A stretch of 56,534 bases of DNA, taken from NCBI GenBank assembly GCA_009746045.1, contig RPFO01002215.1, forward strand, positions 1-56,534, in the 5' to 3' direction. The translations under genes were made by a program, and so were the position numbers. The first letter of the stretch is position 1, and each line of letters starts with the position of its first letter. Origin of the DNA: Mesostigma viride. Its lineage: Eukaryota; Streptophyta; Mesostigmatophyceae; Mesostigmatales; Mesostigmataceae. Shown here in pieces: positions 48,849-56,534 of this stretch. The notes beneath the pieces are model-generated. The model did not search any database. It was not told the DNA's origin and saw only the letters and a list, made by a program, of their open reading frames with translations.

Positions 48849-50507
48849 TTATGCCAACCCTGCCCGGGCTTTATACTCCTGTAGCAAGCGTGCACAGCCC
48901 GTGAGTCCAGCCTCAGCTACCCATGAGTGCTCTAGCTCTGTTTGGGAGAACTTCCACTTAAGGAGGTACTCGCGGCGGCGGCCTCGATTGCGGTGGGCTA
49001 CAATGTCCTCGACCTCATCCTCGGGCTCGCCCGTCTCGGGGTTGAACTCCAAGGGGGCGGGTGCCATGACACGACCTGGGAAGGTGCTCTTGCGGTAAAG
49101 CTTCAGCTGGTCAACGTGGAAAACATTGGACTTCAGCTGCCACGAGTCCGGGATGGCGACAGACACCATCACCTCATTGAACACCTTCTCCACCAGATAC
49201 GGTCCAAGGAATAAGGGGCGGAGCTTGACCTTCAGGCTGTCCTCGAACTTGTGCGAGAAGCGGCCTTGGTGGGGGCCCTCAATTAAAACCAAGTCACCTG
49301 CTTCGATTGCAGGGGTGCGCCTGTCCAGGGTACTTTGGACTCGCGCCATGTACTTGGCACGCGCCTGCCGTAGGCCACTTATGGCGCTGGAATGAGCTTG
49401 CACCATCCGTTGTACCAGCTCCCGCGCCCCTGCGACTGTGGAGCGTAGCTCCGTTGTCGTGGTGATGGCTGGGGCGGTCAAGAGATCGGTGGGGGTAAGG
49501 GGATGCCTGCCTGTATCAAGAAAGAACGGGGTATACCCGTGGGCAGAATGGGGGGCATTATTGAGTGAAAACTCAATGAATCCCAGCACTTCGTCCCAAT
49601 TCCTCCCGTCTCGATCCAGGTAGTGCCGCAGTGCCTCTTCCACCACCCGATTCACTCTCTCCACCATGTGAGAAGAGCTACTGTGATAGGCCGTACCCAT
49701 AGACAACTTAGTCCCGACGACCTGAAAAAATGAGGTCCAAAATTTCGACGTGAACAGCTTGTCCTTGTCGGTGATAAATTGTCGGGGCATGCCATGGAGC
49801 CGGAACACATTGTTTAGGAACAAGTGGGCACACTCTTCCGCCGTCAGGGTGGCCTTGCAGGGGATTAAATGGCATCTCCGCGTGAGCCGGTCCACCACTA
49901 CCAGGATCTGAGCATTGCCCGCCTTGGTCTCTGGCAAGGGCCCAATGAAATCCATCATCACCGAGTCCCAAGGGAACATGGGGTCTGGAATTTCCTTTGG
50001 AACGCCCTGTTTGCCCGTATTCCGTGGCTTCATGTGCTGGCAGCTGTCACAGGTACTGACATACTCCCGCACATCCCGAGCCATCTTAGGCCAATAGTAG
50101 GACCTCCGGGCCCTCGCTAACAGCCTGTCCTGGCCTTGGTGTCCCCCCAAGACGGAGTCATGTAACTCAAATAATACCTCAGCGCGGCATATTTGGGGGA
50201 CATACAAGCGCCATGAGTCTTGACGGGCCGCCTGGCCACTGACATTCACGTAAAGGAACCCGTTTTGAAACTTGGCTGGGTAGCCGTCCATGCTCTGAGG
50301 GCGGGCAGCTATGGCTTCATTTGCCTTACCCTCAGTGACCGTGAAGCGCGAGATGAGGCGCTCTAGGTCCGAGCTGATGACGACCGTTGTTGCAGTATTT
50401 GCCAACGTGAATGCCTCTCCAACGGGCTGCATTGGAGGGTAGACTCCTGTCGCCGGCACCATATGGCTGTACGGGGCCGAAGTCCTTCCCCCCCTGCGGC
50501 TGCGCAC
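48849..50507 (-). CDS. pol: Element H integrase with chromodomain
   Basis: SSDLERLISRFTVTEGKANE linker, HHCC zinc site (LHDSVLGGHQGQ, CDSCQHMK), Asp in MMDFIGPL, Asp in FITDKDKLF, Glu in SHMVERVN, GPY/F module (LFLGPYLVEKVFNEV), and a C-terminal chromodomain (EVEDIVAHRN, YLLKWKF, ARLLQEYK). Intact over its length. The frame is net -1 from PR-RT, with the change near a C7 run at about 50487-50493, so pol was probably one frame. Confidence 0.92.
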   Translation of the reverse strand: MRSRRGGRTSAPYSHMVPATGVYPPMQPVGEAFTLANTATTVVISSDLERLISRFTVTEGKANEAIAARPQSMDGYPAKFQNGFLYVNVSGQAARQDSWRLYVPQICRAEVLFELHDSVLGGHQGQDRLLARARRSYYWPKMARDVREYVSTCDSCQHMKPRNTGKQGVPKEIPDPMFPWDSVMMDFIGPLPETKAGNAQILVVVDRLTRRCHLIPCKATLTAEECAHLFLNNVFRLHGMPRQFITDKDKLFTSKFWTSFFQVVGTKLSMGTAYHSSSSHMVERVNRVVEEALRHYLDRDGRNWDEVLGFIEFSLNNAPHSAHGYTPFFLDTGRHPLTPTDLLTAPAITTTTELRSTVAGARELVQRMVQAHSSAISGLRQARAKYMARVQSTLDRRTPAIEAGDLVLIEGPHQGRFSHKFEDSLKVKLRPLFLGPYLVEKVFNEVMVSVAIPDSWQLKSNVFHVDQLKLYRKSTFPGRVMAPAPLEFNPETGEPEDEVEDIVAHRNRGRRREYLLKWKFSQTELEHSWVAEAGLTGCARLLQEYKARAGLA

Positions 50508-52888
50508 GTGCCCTCACGTGCAGGGGTGCTGCCGGCGAGGCGCACGGAATGGTCAACAGTGTCAACCTCCGCGGTTGTGGCGCCACAGAAGAGGAAGGGG
50601 CTCATCGGGTCGCTCAAGCGGTCGCCAAAGGGGGCGACGGGACCATGGGAGGGGATCAACGTCGTGGCCAAAACGTCAAGATCCTCATAAAACCAATAGT
50701 CGGGGCGACGCGACAGGGCGTCAGGGACCGTGTTGTCAAGGCCCTTGACATATTCGATCTTGAACGGACCGAACTGTGCCAAATATTCAAGCCAACGGGC
50801 TTGGCGTGGCGTAAGCGTGGGCTGCGTCAACAAGTGCGTGAGGGGCCGATGGTCGGTCTGGATGATCAAGCGGTACGGGTCCGCAGGGTCGGGTTCGGCC
50901 ATGGCCACGTTGAACTGAGCACCCAGAAGATGGTGCCGCCAAGTATGGCAACAGTACACCACGGCCAACAACTCTTGCTGATGGACCGGGTAATTTCTTT
51001 CGGCCGGGATCATCGTCCGGGAGATATACTCGACCGGTTGGAGACCGAGACCATGGTCTTGGAGCAGCACACCGCCAATAGCAACCTTGCTAGAATCGCT
51101 ATTGACCACGAATGGCTTGGTGGGATCCGGAAGGATGAGGACAGGCGCAGTGGCGAGCCTGGCCTTCAGCAGGTCAAAGGCCTGTTGACACAGGCCTGAC
51201 CATTCCCACGGTACGTCCTTCTTGAGGAGGTGAGTAAGCGGGGCCGCAATGGTCGCGAAACGCGGGATGAAGCGGCGATAATACGATACCAAGCCCAAGA
51301 AGCTGCGCAAGGCGCGAACATTCGCGGGAACAGGCCACTGTTGGACGGCGGCGACCTTATCGGGGTCCGTGGACACGCCCTTGTCCGAGAGAATGTGGCC
51401 TAGAAAGGGGACGCTGCGGCCTGATTCTACCTTGCTGCGGCGGGCGGACAGTTTATTATCCGCCATGATCTGCAGAACCGCGGCAACATCCTCCAAGTGC
51501 TCCTCGAACGTGCGAGAGAAAATGAGGATGTCATCCAAGTAGATGGCCACGCAGGTGCGTTTGTACGGCTGCGTCCCCGGGTCCCACGGGATAGTCGGGT
51601 CGCGCAGGTCTGCCGAGACCTGGGGCAGCCGACTAGTGCCCATCACCGACCTAAAGAGGTGGTTCATGAGCATCTGAAAAGAGGCAGGGCTGTTACACAA
51701 GCCCATGGCCGCCACGCGGAATTGGTAATGGCCAAAAGGCGTGGCAAAGGCTGTTTTATGGCAATCTTCGGGGGCGATCCGAAGTTGCCAAAAACCGTCT
51801 GCACAATCGAGCACCGTAAAGTACTTGGCGCCCTCCACCTTATTAAATATATCATCGATGCGGGGGAGGGGATACTTGGACTTCACGGTGATCGCATTGA
51901 GTTTGCGATAATCCGTAACCAGACGCCACTTCCCATTGGGTTTGGGCACCAGCAACACGCCCGCGCTGTAAGGGCTATTGCTGGGCTCGATCAAGCCGGC
52001 CTCCAACAAGCCGACCAAGATCTTCTTGAGCTCTGCCAACTCCACGGGTCCCATGCGAAAAATGGGTGAGGTGGTAGGTGGGTGCCCCTCCTGCAAATGA
52101 ATGCGGTGGAGCACCGGTCTGGCCGGGGGAAACGTAGGTGTTTTCTCCTCAAACACGGCTGAATACTGATCGAGCACTGCGTTGAGTCGTTTCACCTCGT
52201 CTTCCGACAAGTCCATGCCAAGCGAGTTTAACGAAACTCCAGCCTGTGCATGCTGGGCGCTGGGCCCGCGCACGTGGGCAAGGGCGTCCAGACGAATGGA
52301 GTAAACGGGAGGAGGCTGCCGGGCTCTCATCATCCGCTTGAACTCCCTTTTGGACATGAGAATGTCCGCAAGGCGACGACGGTCACTCTTGAGGGCAGGC
52401 GTGTCATCGGTGATGGTCATGCCGTTGGCCGCATACTGCCGCTCAGGTAACCAGAATGACCCATCTGGGAAGTGGGTAACCATGGTACCAAAAGAGACGG
52501 TCACCTTGGAGATGTGCAGCCAGTCAATCCCTAGGATGATATCAGCCGCTTGTAAGGGAATGACCGTGGCGCGAATGGGCACGCTGGTGCCTTGTACGAT
52601 AGGGGCCAAGTCCACATAGCCCGGGGATGGCTGAGTGTAGCCATCCGAGTATCGCACGCGCCGAGCAATGGTATGGGGAGTCGGGGTTACTCCCAGGCGC
52701 TGCACTATGGCCTCACTGATGAAGGTGGTAGCCGCACCACTGTCAATGAGGACCTTGATGCCCTCCAAACAACGCCCAGAGCCCTGGGGGTCTGGTAGGC
52801 TTCCAGTGAAGAGGAGTAGTTGCCGCGGGCCTTCGCTAGGCTCCGCTTGCCATTCCTGGGTCTCTGTCACCACATTACATGGTAACAA
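50363..52888 (-). CDS. pol: Element H protease, reverse transcriptase and RNase H
   Basis: Canonical retropepsin LIDSGAATTFISEAIVQRLG (Asp 49, DSG) and ADIILGIDWL, RT with [31 protein letters not shown], catalytic YLDD at about 448-451, FLGLVSYYRRFIPRFA, and RNase H with NSDSSKVAIGG, HQQELLAVVY, QTDHRPLTHLL and DNTVPDALSRR. All catalytic residues are present. The last 45 or so residues overlap the integrase frame and are probably out of frame. It is the best reference here for repairing E1 and F in thought. Confidence 0.93.
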   Translation of the reverse strand: MLPCNVVTETQEWQAEPSEGPRQLLLFTGSLPDPQGSGRCLEGIKVLIDSGAATTFISEAIVQRLGVTPTPHTIARRVRYSDGYTQPSPGYVDLAPIVQGTSVPIRATVIPLQAADIILGIDWLHISKVTVSFGTMVTHFPDGSFWLPERQYAANGMTITDDTPALKSDRRRLADILMSKREFKRMMRARQPPPVYSIRLDALAHVRGPSAQHAQAGVSLNSLGMDLSEDEVKRLNAVLDQYSAVFEEKTPTFPPARPVLHRIHLQEGHPPTTSPIFRMGPVELAELKKILVGLLEAGLIEPSNSPYSAGVLLVPKPNGKWRLVTDYRKLNAITVKSKYPLPRIDDIFNKVEGAKYFTVLDCADGFWQLRIAPEDCHKTAFATPFGHYQFRVAAMGLCNSPASFQMLMNHLFRSVMGTSRLPQVSADLRDPTIPWDPGTQPYKRTCVAIYLDDILIFSRTFEEHLEDVAAVLQIMADNKLSARRSKVESGRSVPFLGHILSDKGVSTDPDKVAAVQQWPVPANVRALRSFLGLVSYYRRFIPRFATIAAPLTHLLKKDVPWEWSGLCQQAFDLLKARLATAPVLILPDPTKPFVVNSDSSKVAIGGVLLQDHGLGLQPVEYISRTMIPAERNYPVHQQELLAVVYCCHTWRHHLLGAQFNVAMAEPDPADPYRLIIQTDHRPLTHLLTQPTLTPRQARWLEYLAQFGPFKIEYVKGLDNTVPDALSRRPDYWFYEDLDVLATTLIPSHGPVAPFGDRLSDPMSPFLFCGATTAEVDTVDHSVRLAGSTPAREGTCAAAGGEGLRPRTAIWCRRQESTLQCSPLERHSRWQILQQRSSSART

Positions 52889-52947
52889 AACTTGGGCGAC
52901 TTGTGCATGGCCGGGTAAGGTGTCGCCCGGAGTGCCCTCCCGGCCTC

Positions 52948-54822
52948 TCAGTCCAACGCCTCTCCTGCAGGCCCCTCGTCCACCGGTGTGCCTCGCAGGT
53001 GGCCGGATGCGGCCGCGGAAGAGCCATCATCAGGCTCGGCCGCGTCTGCGGCATCCAGTTGGTTGAGGGCATGCCCAGCTTGCTGGTAGGAGCTTGGGGG
53101 CGCCTTGGGTTGTTGGTACAGCCGGGGCTGTTGGCGCGCTTGTTGCAAGCGTCGGGCACGCTCACCCGCACTGGGAGCTGTGCGCATATTTCGCGCCGGT
53201 GGTGGCCTCGAGGCCATTTGCGGGGAGGCCGCTTGGAAATTGTTGCGTTGCACAGGCGGGGCCTGGTCCAGCGGAGGGAGATCAGGGCACTCACGTTTGA
53301 TGTGCCCCACGCGGTTGCAGTGGTAGCACTGAATCCGGGAAGTGTCCAAGGCATTAATGTCCAGGACCTCGCACTGTAGCTCATCCACCCACACGGGGGC
53401 GAATCCCAGCTCATTGAGTTCCAGTGCATTCACGCGGGGTTTTGGGGTCCGCTGCACCAAGGGAGCTATCTCCGCTAGGTAGGTCTTGATGTCCTGCAGG
53501 TTCCATTGAGCCCAGGAGAGGTGGGCGAATTTCCGCTTCACCTCATCCCGGAATTCGGGTTGCAAGCCCTCATAGAACCTTGCCAAGGCTTCTGGGCCCA
53601 TCAGGTCATCAACCCGCCCAGCTAGAAGCTCGAACTTGGTCATATATTCCCGATAGCTCAGGTTCCCCTGCTTGAACGCCCCAAAAGCCTCCCGGTCCAG
53701 CTTGTCTTGGTCGGGTGGCAGGTACTTGGCCCGTGCTCGCCGAAATAATTCAGCCAAGCTGCTGGGGAAGCCATTGGCCAGGGCGCTTTCGCAATGGAGA
53801 GCTTGTCTCACATCGGGAGCCAGTGCCTCGCTGGACACCAGCTTGACCTTGATATCCTCGTCCAAGAGCTTGCGATTGTATGTCTCCCAGATGTCGATCT
53901 TCTGAGACACTGCAATCTCCCAAGCCTCAAACTCTTGGTACGAGCAGTCGGGTTTAAACTTGGGAATATCCGACAGCTTGGGCAACGGTGGTAGTCGCCC
54001 TGCATTGTGAGTATCATCGTCATGATGGCCCATGATACTCGCGGGTCTCCCGGGCCCGGCCACACCTTGCGAGGTGTGCCCACGCGGGTAACCTGCCGGG
54101 GGGCTGCACTCATCCTCACCCGGGTGCTCATACCCATGTGGGTAGTGGGCGCGGCTTGCATAATGATGGGCGGCGGTGGCCGCTGGGTGCTGCGCTCGTG
54201 GGTCACCCGGAGCCAGGCGGTCGTATGCTGAGTTGGGGAGGGGAATCGCCTCCCCTGCGACCCCGAAGGAAGACCGACCGGTCCGTGCGGTGCCCTGGCC
54301 CTGCCCAGCCATATTTGGCGAGGCATGGCCGAAGGGGCTAGCCCCAAGGGGTCCAGGCGCATGATAGGACGCCCGATGCGCAGCTCGGCGAGACCGCGAT
54401 CGGCTATCATACAAGGGTGGCGCCGGGGCGCTGCTGGGCCAAGTGGCCAATGTAGGTTGCGGCAGCACCGTAGGCAGGGCCCCACTCCTACCGTAGTGCA
54501 GGGTAACATTATTCCCCTGCGCCCCCGCGCCGGCTCCTACACCAAGGGCCGGACCCGCCGACAATCCCGCGATGGATGTTCCACTTGGTGGTCCATTAAG
54601 GGGATTCACTACAGGGCTACCAGGTGGTGCACCGGCAGCCGCCGAGGAATTCCCTCCCAAACGTGGGGTTTGTGCTGGGGATGACCCCCTAGAGCCACGC
54701 TCACTACTCGGGCGTGAGTGATTTTGGGTAGCTCTCTCTGCCGCCTCGAGTGCTGCCACGAGGGAAGGGGCAGGAGAGAAGCGATGGGCCTCTCGTCGCC
54801 CTCGCTCAACACCGTCAGCCAT
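52948..54822 (-). CDS. gag: Element H Gag
   Basis: A 624-residue Gag: Gly/Ala/Pro-rich N-terminus, capsid core (FEAWEIAVSQKIDIWETYNR, LHCESALANGFPSSLAELFR, REAFGAFKQGNLSYREYMTK, FYEGLQPEFRDEVKRKFAHL), then zinc knuckle CYHCNRVGHIKREC at about residues 498-511 and a Gln/Pro-rich tail. Intact. Ends 60 bases before the first pol Met, in another frame. Start chosen at the first Met, about 470 bases from the LTR. Confidence 0.92.
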   Translation of the reverse strand: MADGVERGRREAHRFSPAPSLVAALEAAERATQNHSRPSSERGSRGSSPAQTPRLGGNSSAAAGAPPGSPVVNPLNGPPSGTSIAGLSAGPALGVGAGAGAQGNNVTLHYGRSGALPTVLPQPTLATWPSSAPAPPLYDSRSRSRRAAHRASYHAPGPLGASPFGHASPNMAGQGQGTARTGRSSFGVAGEAIPLPNSAYDRLAPGDPRAQHPAATAAHHYASRAHYPHGYEHPGEDECSPPAGYPRGHTSQGVAGPGRPASIMGHHDDDTHNAGRLPPLPKLSDIPKFKPDCSYQEFEAWEIAVSQKIDIWETYNRKLLDEDIKVKLVSSEALAPDVRQALHCESALANGFPSSLAELFRRARAKYLPPDQDKLDREAFGAFKQGNLSYREYMTKFELLAGRVDDLMGPEALARFYEGLQPEFRDEVKRKFAHLSWAQWNLQDIKTYLAEIAPLVQRTPKPRVNALELNELGFAPVWVDELQCEVLDINALDTSRIQCYHCNRVGHIKRECPDLPPLDQAPPVQRNNFQAASPQMASRPPPARNMRTAPSAGERARRLQQARQQPRLYQQPKAPPSSYQQAGHALNQLDAADAAEPDDGSSAAASGHLRGTPVDEGPAGEALD

Positions 54823-55270
54823 CGCGTGGTGGCTGGTAAAGTGTGAACAATGTGCCTCTAGTCACCTTGGCGGGATGACAAATTAAGCACAAAAATACGT
54901 CAATTAAAGGACGTGAGATATTACTGCAGCTTGCCGGAGCTGACAGTATGTATCCCAGATATAGGGTATGGGCAATGGCCAAGACGCCAACTAATGCGTG
55001 AAATTGCAACCCACAAAGCGTTTCCGTTTAAAGCACGCAATATAAGGAGATTCGTTTCCGGACGAATCCCTTAGGTCAACCGGACAAGGCCAGGTTGGGG
55101 CATGCAGAACCGCAATATGGGTAACGGGTATGGGCAGTTAGGATTGTGGGGATCCGACCCCCACAATGAATTACTGCAAGCGGAATTAGTAAGGGTTCCG
55201 GCCCTTATATAATTCCGTTGCTGATCCGGATCAGATTACAGAAAAACGGGACGGGATAGAGGCCACTAGG
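54823..55270 (-). other. Element H 5' leader
   Basis: About 450 bases between primer site and gag. It has a GTGGGGATCCGACCCCCAC inverted repeat near 55147. No gene is seen. Confidence 0.5.
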
Positions 55271-55289
55271 AAAGTTTCCTCCGAGTCCA
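55271..55289 (-). promoter_or_regulatory. Element H primer binding site
   Basis: On the minus strand TGGACTCGGAGGAAACTTT begins one base after the LTR end. It is close to F's site (TGGTATCGGAGGAACTTTC) but with ACT in place of TAT. Confidence 0.65.
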
Positions 55290-55290
55290 G

Positions 55291-56023
55291 TTTAACACGT
55301 ATGGCTATTTAAAATAGCGCCTTAATGATTGAGAATGAATGCGAAAGACCTTTGACTTCCTATGCGTCACAGCGCACGATGGTGGCTTAAGAATACTCGT
55401 CACACAATACGAATAAGCTCAAACCCGGAAAACCGGTTTCGTATATTACAATGTTACCACACAGATTAAAACACTCAATGCGGGAAGACTTACACCCAGT
55501 AGGCGAGGGATTCACACTCGAGCCCACAGGAGATTTACACTCCAGGATTAAGCGATGGTAAATAATCTGTAGAGCAACGTGGTAAATTACGATACAAGGT
55601 CCGGATTGCTGGCATAGCTCGTGCCTTCCTATTTTGTCCCTTCGTCCCCGTTGGTGGCTGCGCCTGGCGCTGCCAACCAGGCATGACGTGAGGTCCGCGG
55701 GGACGGGCTTCTCGAACCGTCTAGAACACGTTAAAGACCAGTACGGCTAGAGGCCTCTCCTGAAAAATATCCAAATGTCCGTAGGTACCATCATAACGCA
55801 TGTGCAGTGCCACTTGGCTGTCCGTAACTCCCGTTCAGGCGCTAGGTCTGCCTACGGCGCAAAGGCCAAGTTCGTCAGCAAAACTTCTACACTTACTTCC
55901 ACACGGATTGCCTCGGCTGCCAACTATACTATGGCCTCGGCACTGGCGCCGGATTACGGTCGGCGCCGATCGACCGGGACGGATAATTTAATACCACAAA
56001 TGGCATGTTGCATCCGTGCAACA
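55291..56023 (-). repeat. Element H 5' LTR
   Basis: 733-bp copy of 47561-48294, followed by the target duplicate gtttc. Confidence 0.93.
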
Positions 56024-56263
56024 GTTTCCCTGCAGGAAGCGCTCCATTTCTTTCGGTTGCATCGTCAGATTCCTAGCTATTTCGTACAATTTCGTGTAGT
56101 TTGTGGCTGGCATGCTAAATGCGCCGAGGTCAAGTTGTTGGTAATGTGTTGACATTTGTTTTCCATAATCCTTTGGACGTGACCTGCTCAGACGCTTTGT
56201 TATGTGCCGGATCTGACACGCCTGTTTTAGAACGACATCCGGCATGTGCCTAGAGGCTAACAA
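56024..56263 (-). pseudogene. Element I gene: unrecognised coding segment, 5' of H
   Basis: An open frame of about 80 residues starting MLASRHMPDVV (or spliced in after an AG just upstream), with QIRHITKRLSRSRPKDYGKQ and LYEIARNLTMQPKEMERFLQ. It runs in frame into the H insertion site and ends in the 47490-47560 piece. I recognise no family; it could be a transposase exon of element I or a host exon. Confidence 0.4.
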
Positions 56264-56534
56264 GCTGGCATCAGCTTCTTAGCAAATTGCCCTATTGGAA
56301 AGGAAGGTGAGAGTGGTTCTTTTGCTGGCCATACTGCATGAGTGGCATTGCATTAGACAGGTGTTTCCATTGCTTTGCTTGAGCTATAACCATTAAGACT
56401 TCCCTGCTATGTGTGCAGCAAGGCAAGCTGGATAGGATGTGAATGCTTGGCATACAACATGTATGATTTGCTGCCAAGTTTGCAGGCTGCAGTTGCCTCT
56501 ATTGCTTGGGCAGTCTTTCTAAGGTTTTTACACG
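56264..56534. other. Right edge, no gene recognised
   Basis: About 270 bases with only short open frames on both strands. No TIR, LTR or RNA gene seen. Confidence 0.4.

Larger units (their letters stand above)
47561..56023 (-). mobile_element. Element H: complete chromodomain Ty3/gypsy retrotransposon
   Basis: LTRs 47561-48294 (734 bp) and 55291-56023 (733 bp) with duplication gtttc at 47556-47560 and 56024-56028. I saw about six substitutions and one indel between them. Gag, PR-RT-RNase H and integrase with chromodomain are present in canonical order. It has no HBD ORF and no ORF3. On the minus strand the LTR begins TGTTGCAC but ends TTAAA, not CA. Confidence 0.94.
46950..56534. mobile_element. 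Element I: TTAA-targeted insertion running off the window, carrying H
   Basis: The F LTR is cut at TTAA, with new sequence GGGGACGTGGCGCGCC. A second TTAA followed by CACACGCCG would mark the other end but is not reached by 56534. TTAA targeting is typical of piggyBac-type DNA transposons, but no transposase core is visible. Bases 46950-47560 and 56024-56534 are the visible parts; H splits them. 46950-47489 is non-coding as far as I can see. Confidence 0.5.

Overview
The window is a eukaryotic nuclear repeat block made almost entirely of transposable elements nested inside one another. I see no recognisable single-copy host gene. Reverse transcriptases, CCHC Gag proteins, tRNA-type primer sites (TGGTATC...) and 5-bp target duplications show a eukaryote. 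The mix of chromodomain Ty3/gypsy and Ty1/copia-like elements would fit an alga, plant-line organism or protist, but the sequence alone does not settle the lineage.

Layout, read as a nest. The outermost element, E1, is a decayed Ty3/gypsy chromovirus on the + strand (pol pieces at 1-1239, 16788-17347 and 20940-22784, then a third ORF at 22810-25032). It is interrupted three times. (1) Copia-like element A (1240-16787, minus strand, 695-bp LTRs, TSD agctg) itself contains copia-like element B (5993-13509, plus strand, 379-bp LTRs, TSD ctgac). (2) Gag-only element D (17348-20939, 558-bp LTRs, TSD ccagt) has a TIR-bearing insertion in its gag. (3) Chromovirus F (from 25033 to at least 46949, minus strand) contains gag-only element G (30724-33515, 490-bp LTRs, TSD ctgac) and a short SINE-like insertion with a 14-bp duplication, which in turn contains copia-like element C (34271-42721, plus strand, TSD gcttt). 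F's right LTR is cut at a TTAA by another element, I, that runs off the window; I contains the complete chromovirus H (47561-56023, minus strand, TSD gtttc).

The most unusual system is the set of three copia-like elements A, B and C. They share features that I do not know from described Ty1/copia groups: LTR ends of the form AGTTA...TAACT instead of TG...CA; domain order Gag - integrase - retropepsin-like protease - RT - RNase H (protease after integrase); an HGDD box where RT normally has YxDD; protease triads DTN or DTQ; no TGG-type primer site next to the LTR; and a large extra ORF ahead of gag. In A and C, gag ends in a UGA followed by CU and an in-frame continuation into pol.

The chromoviruses are also unusual. 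E1 and F both carry a long extra ORF after the integrase chromodomain that looks homologous between them and is absent from H. F also carries, ahead of gag, a small ORF matching the RNase H1 hybrid-binding (caulimovirus viroplasmin-type) domain. The gag-only elements D and G probably depend on proteins supplied by other elements; each has an array of three repeated hairpins downstream of gag. Many reading frames are broken, and nearly all breaks shift the frame in the same direction, so single-base losses in the assembly must be considered before calling copies dead.
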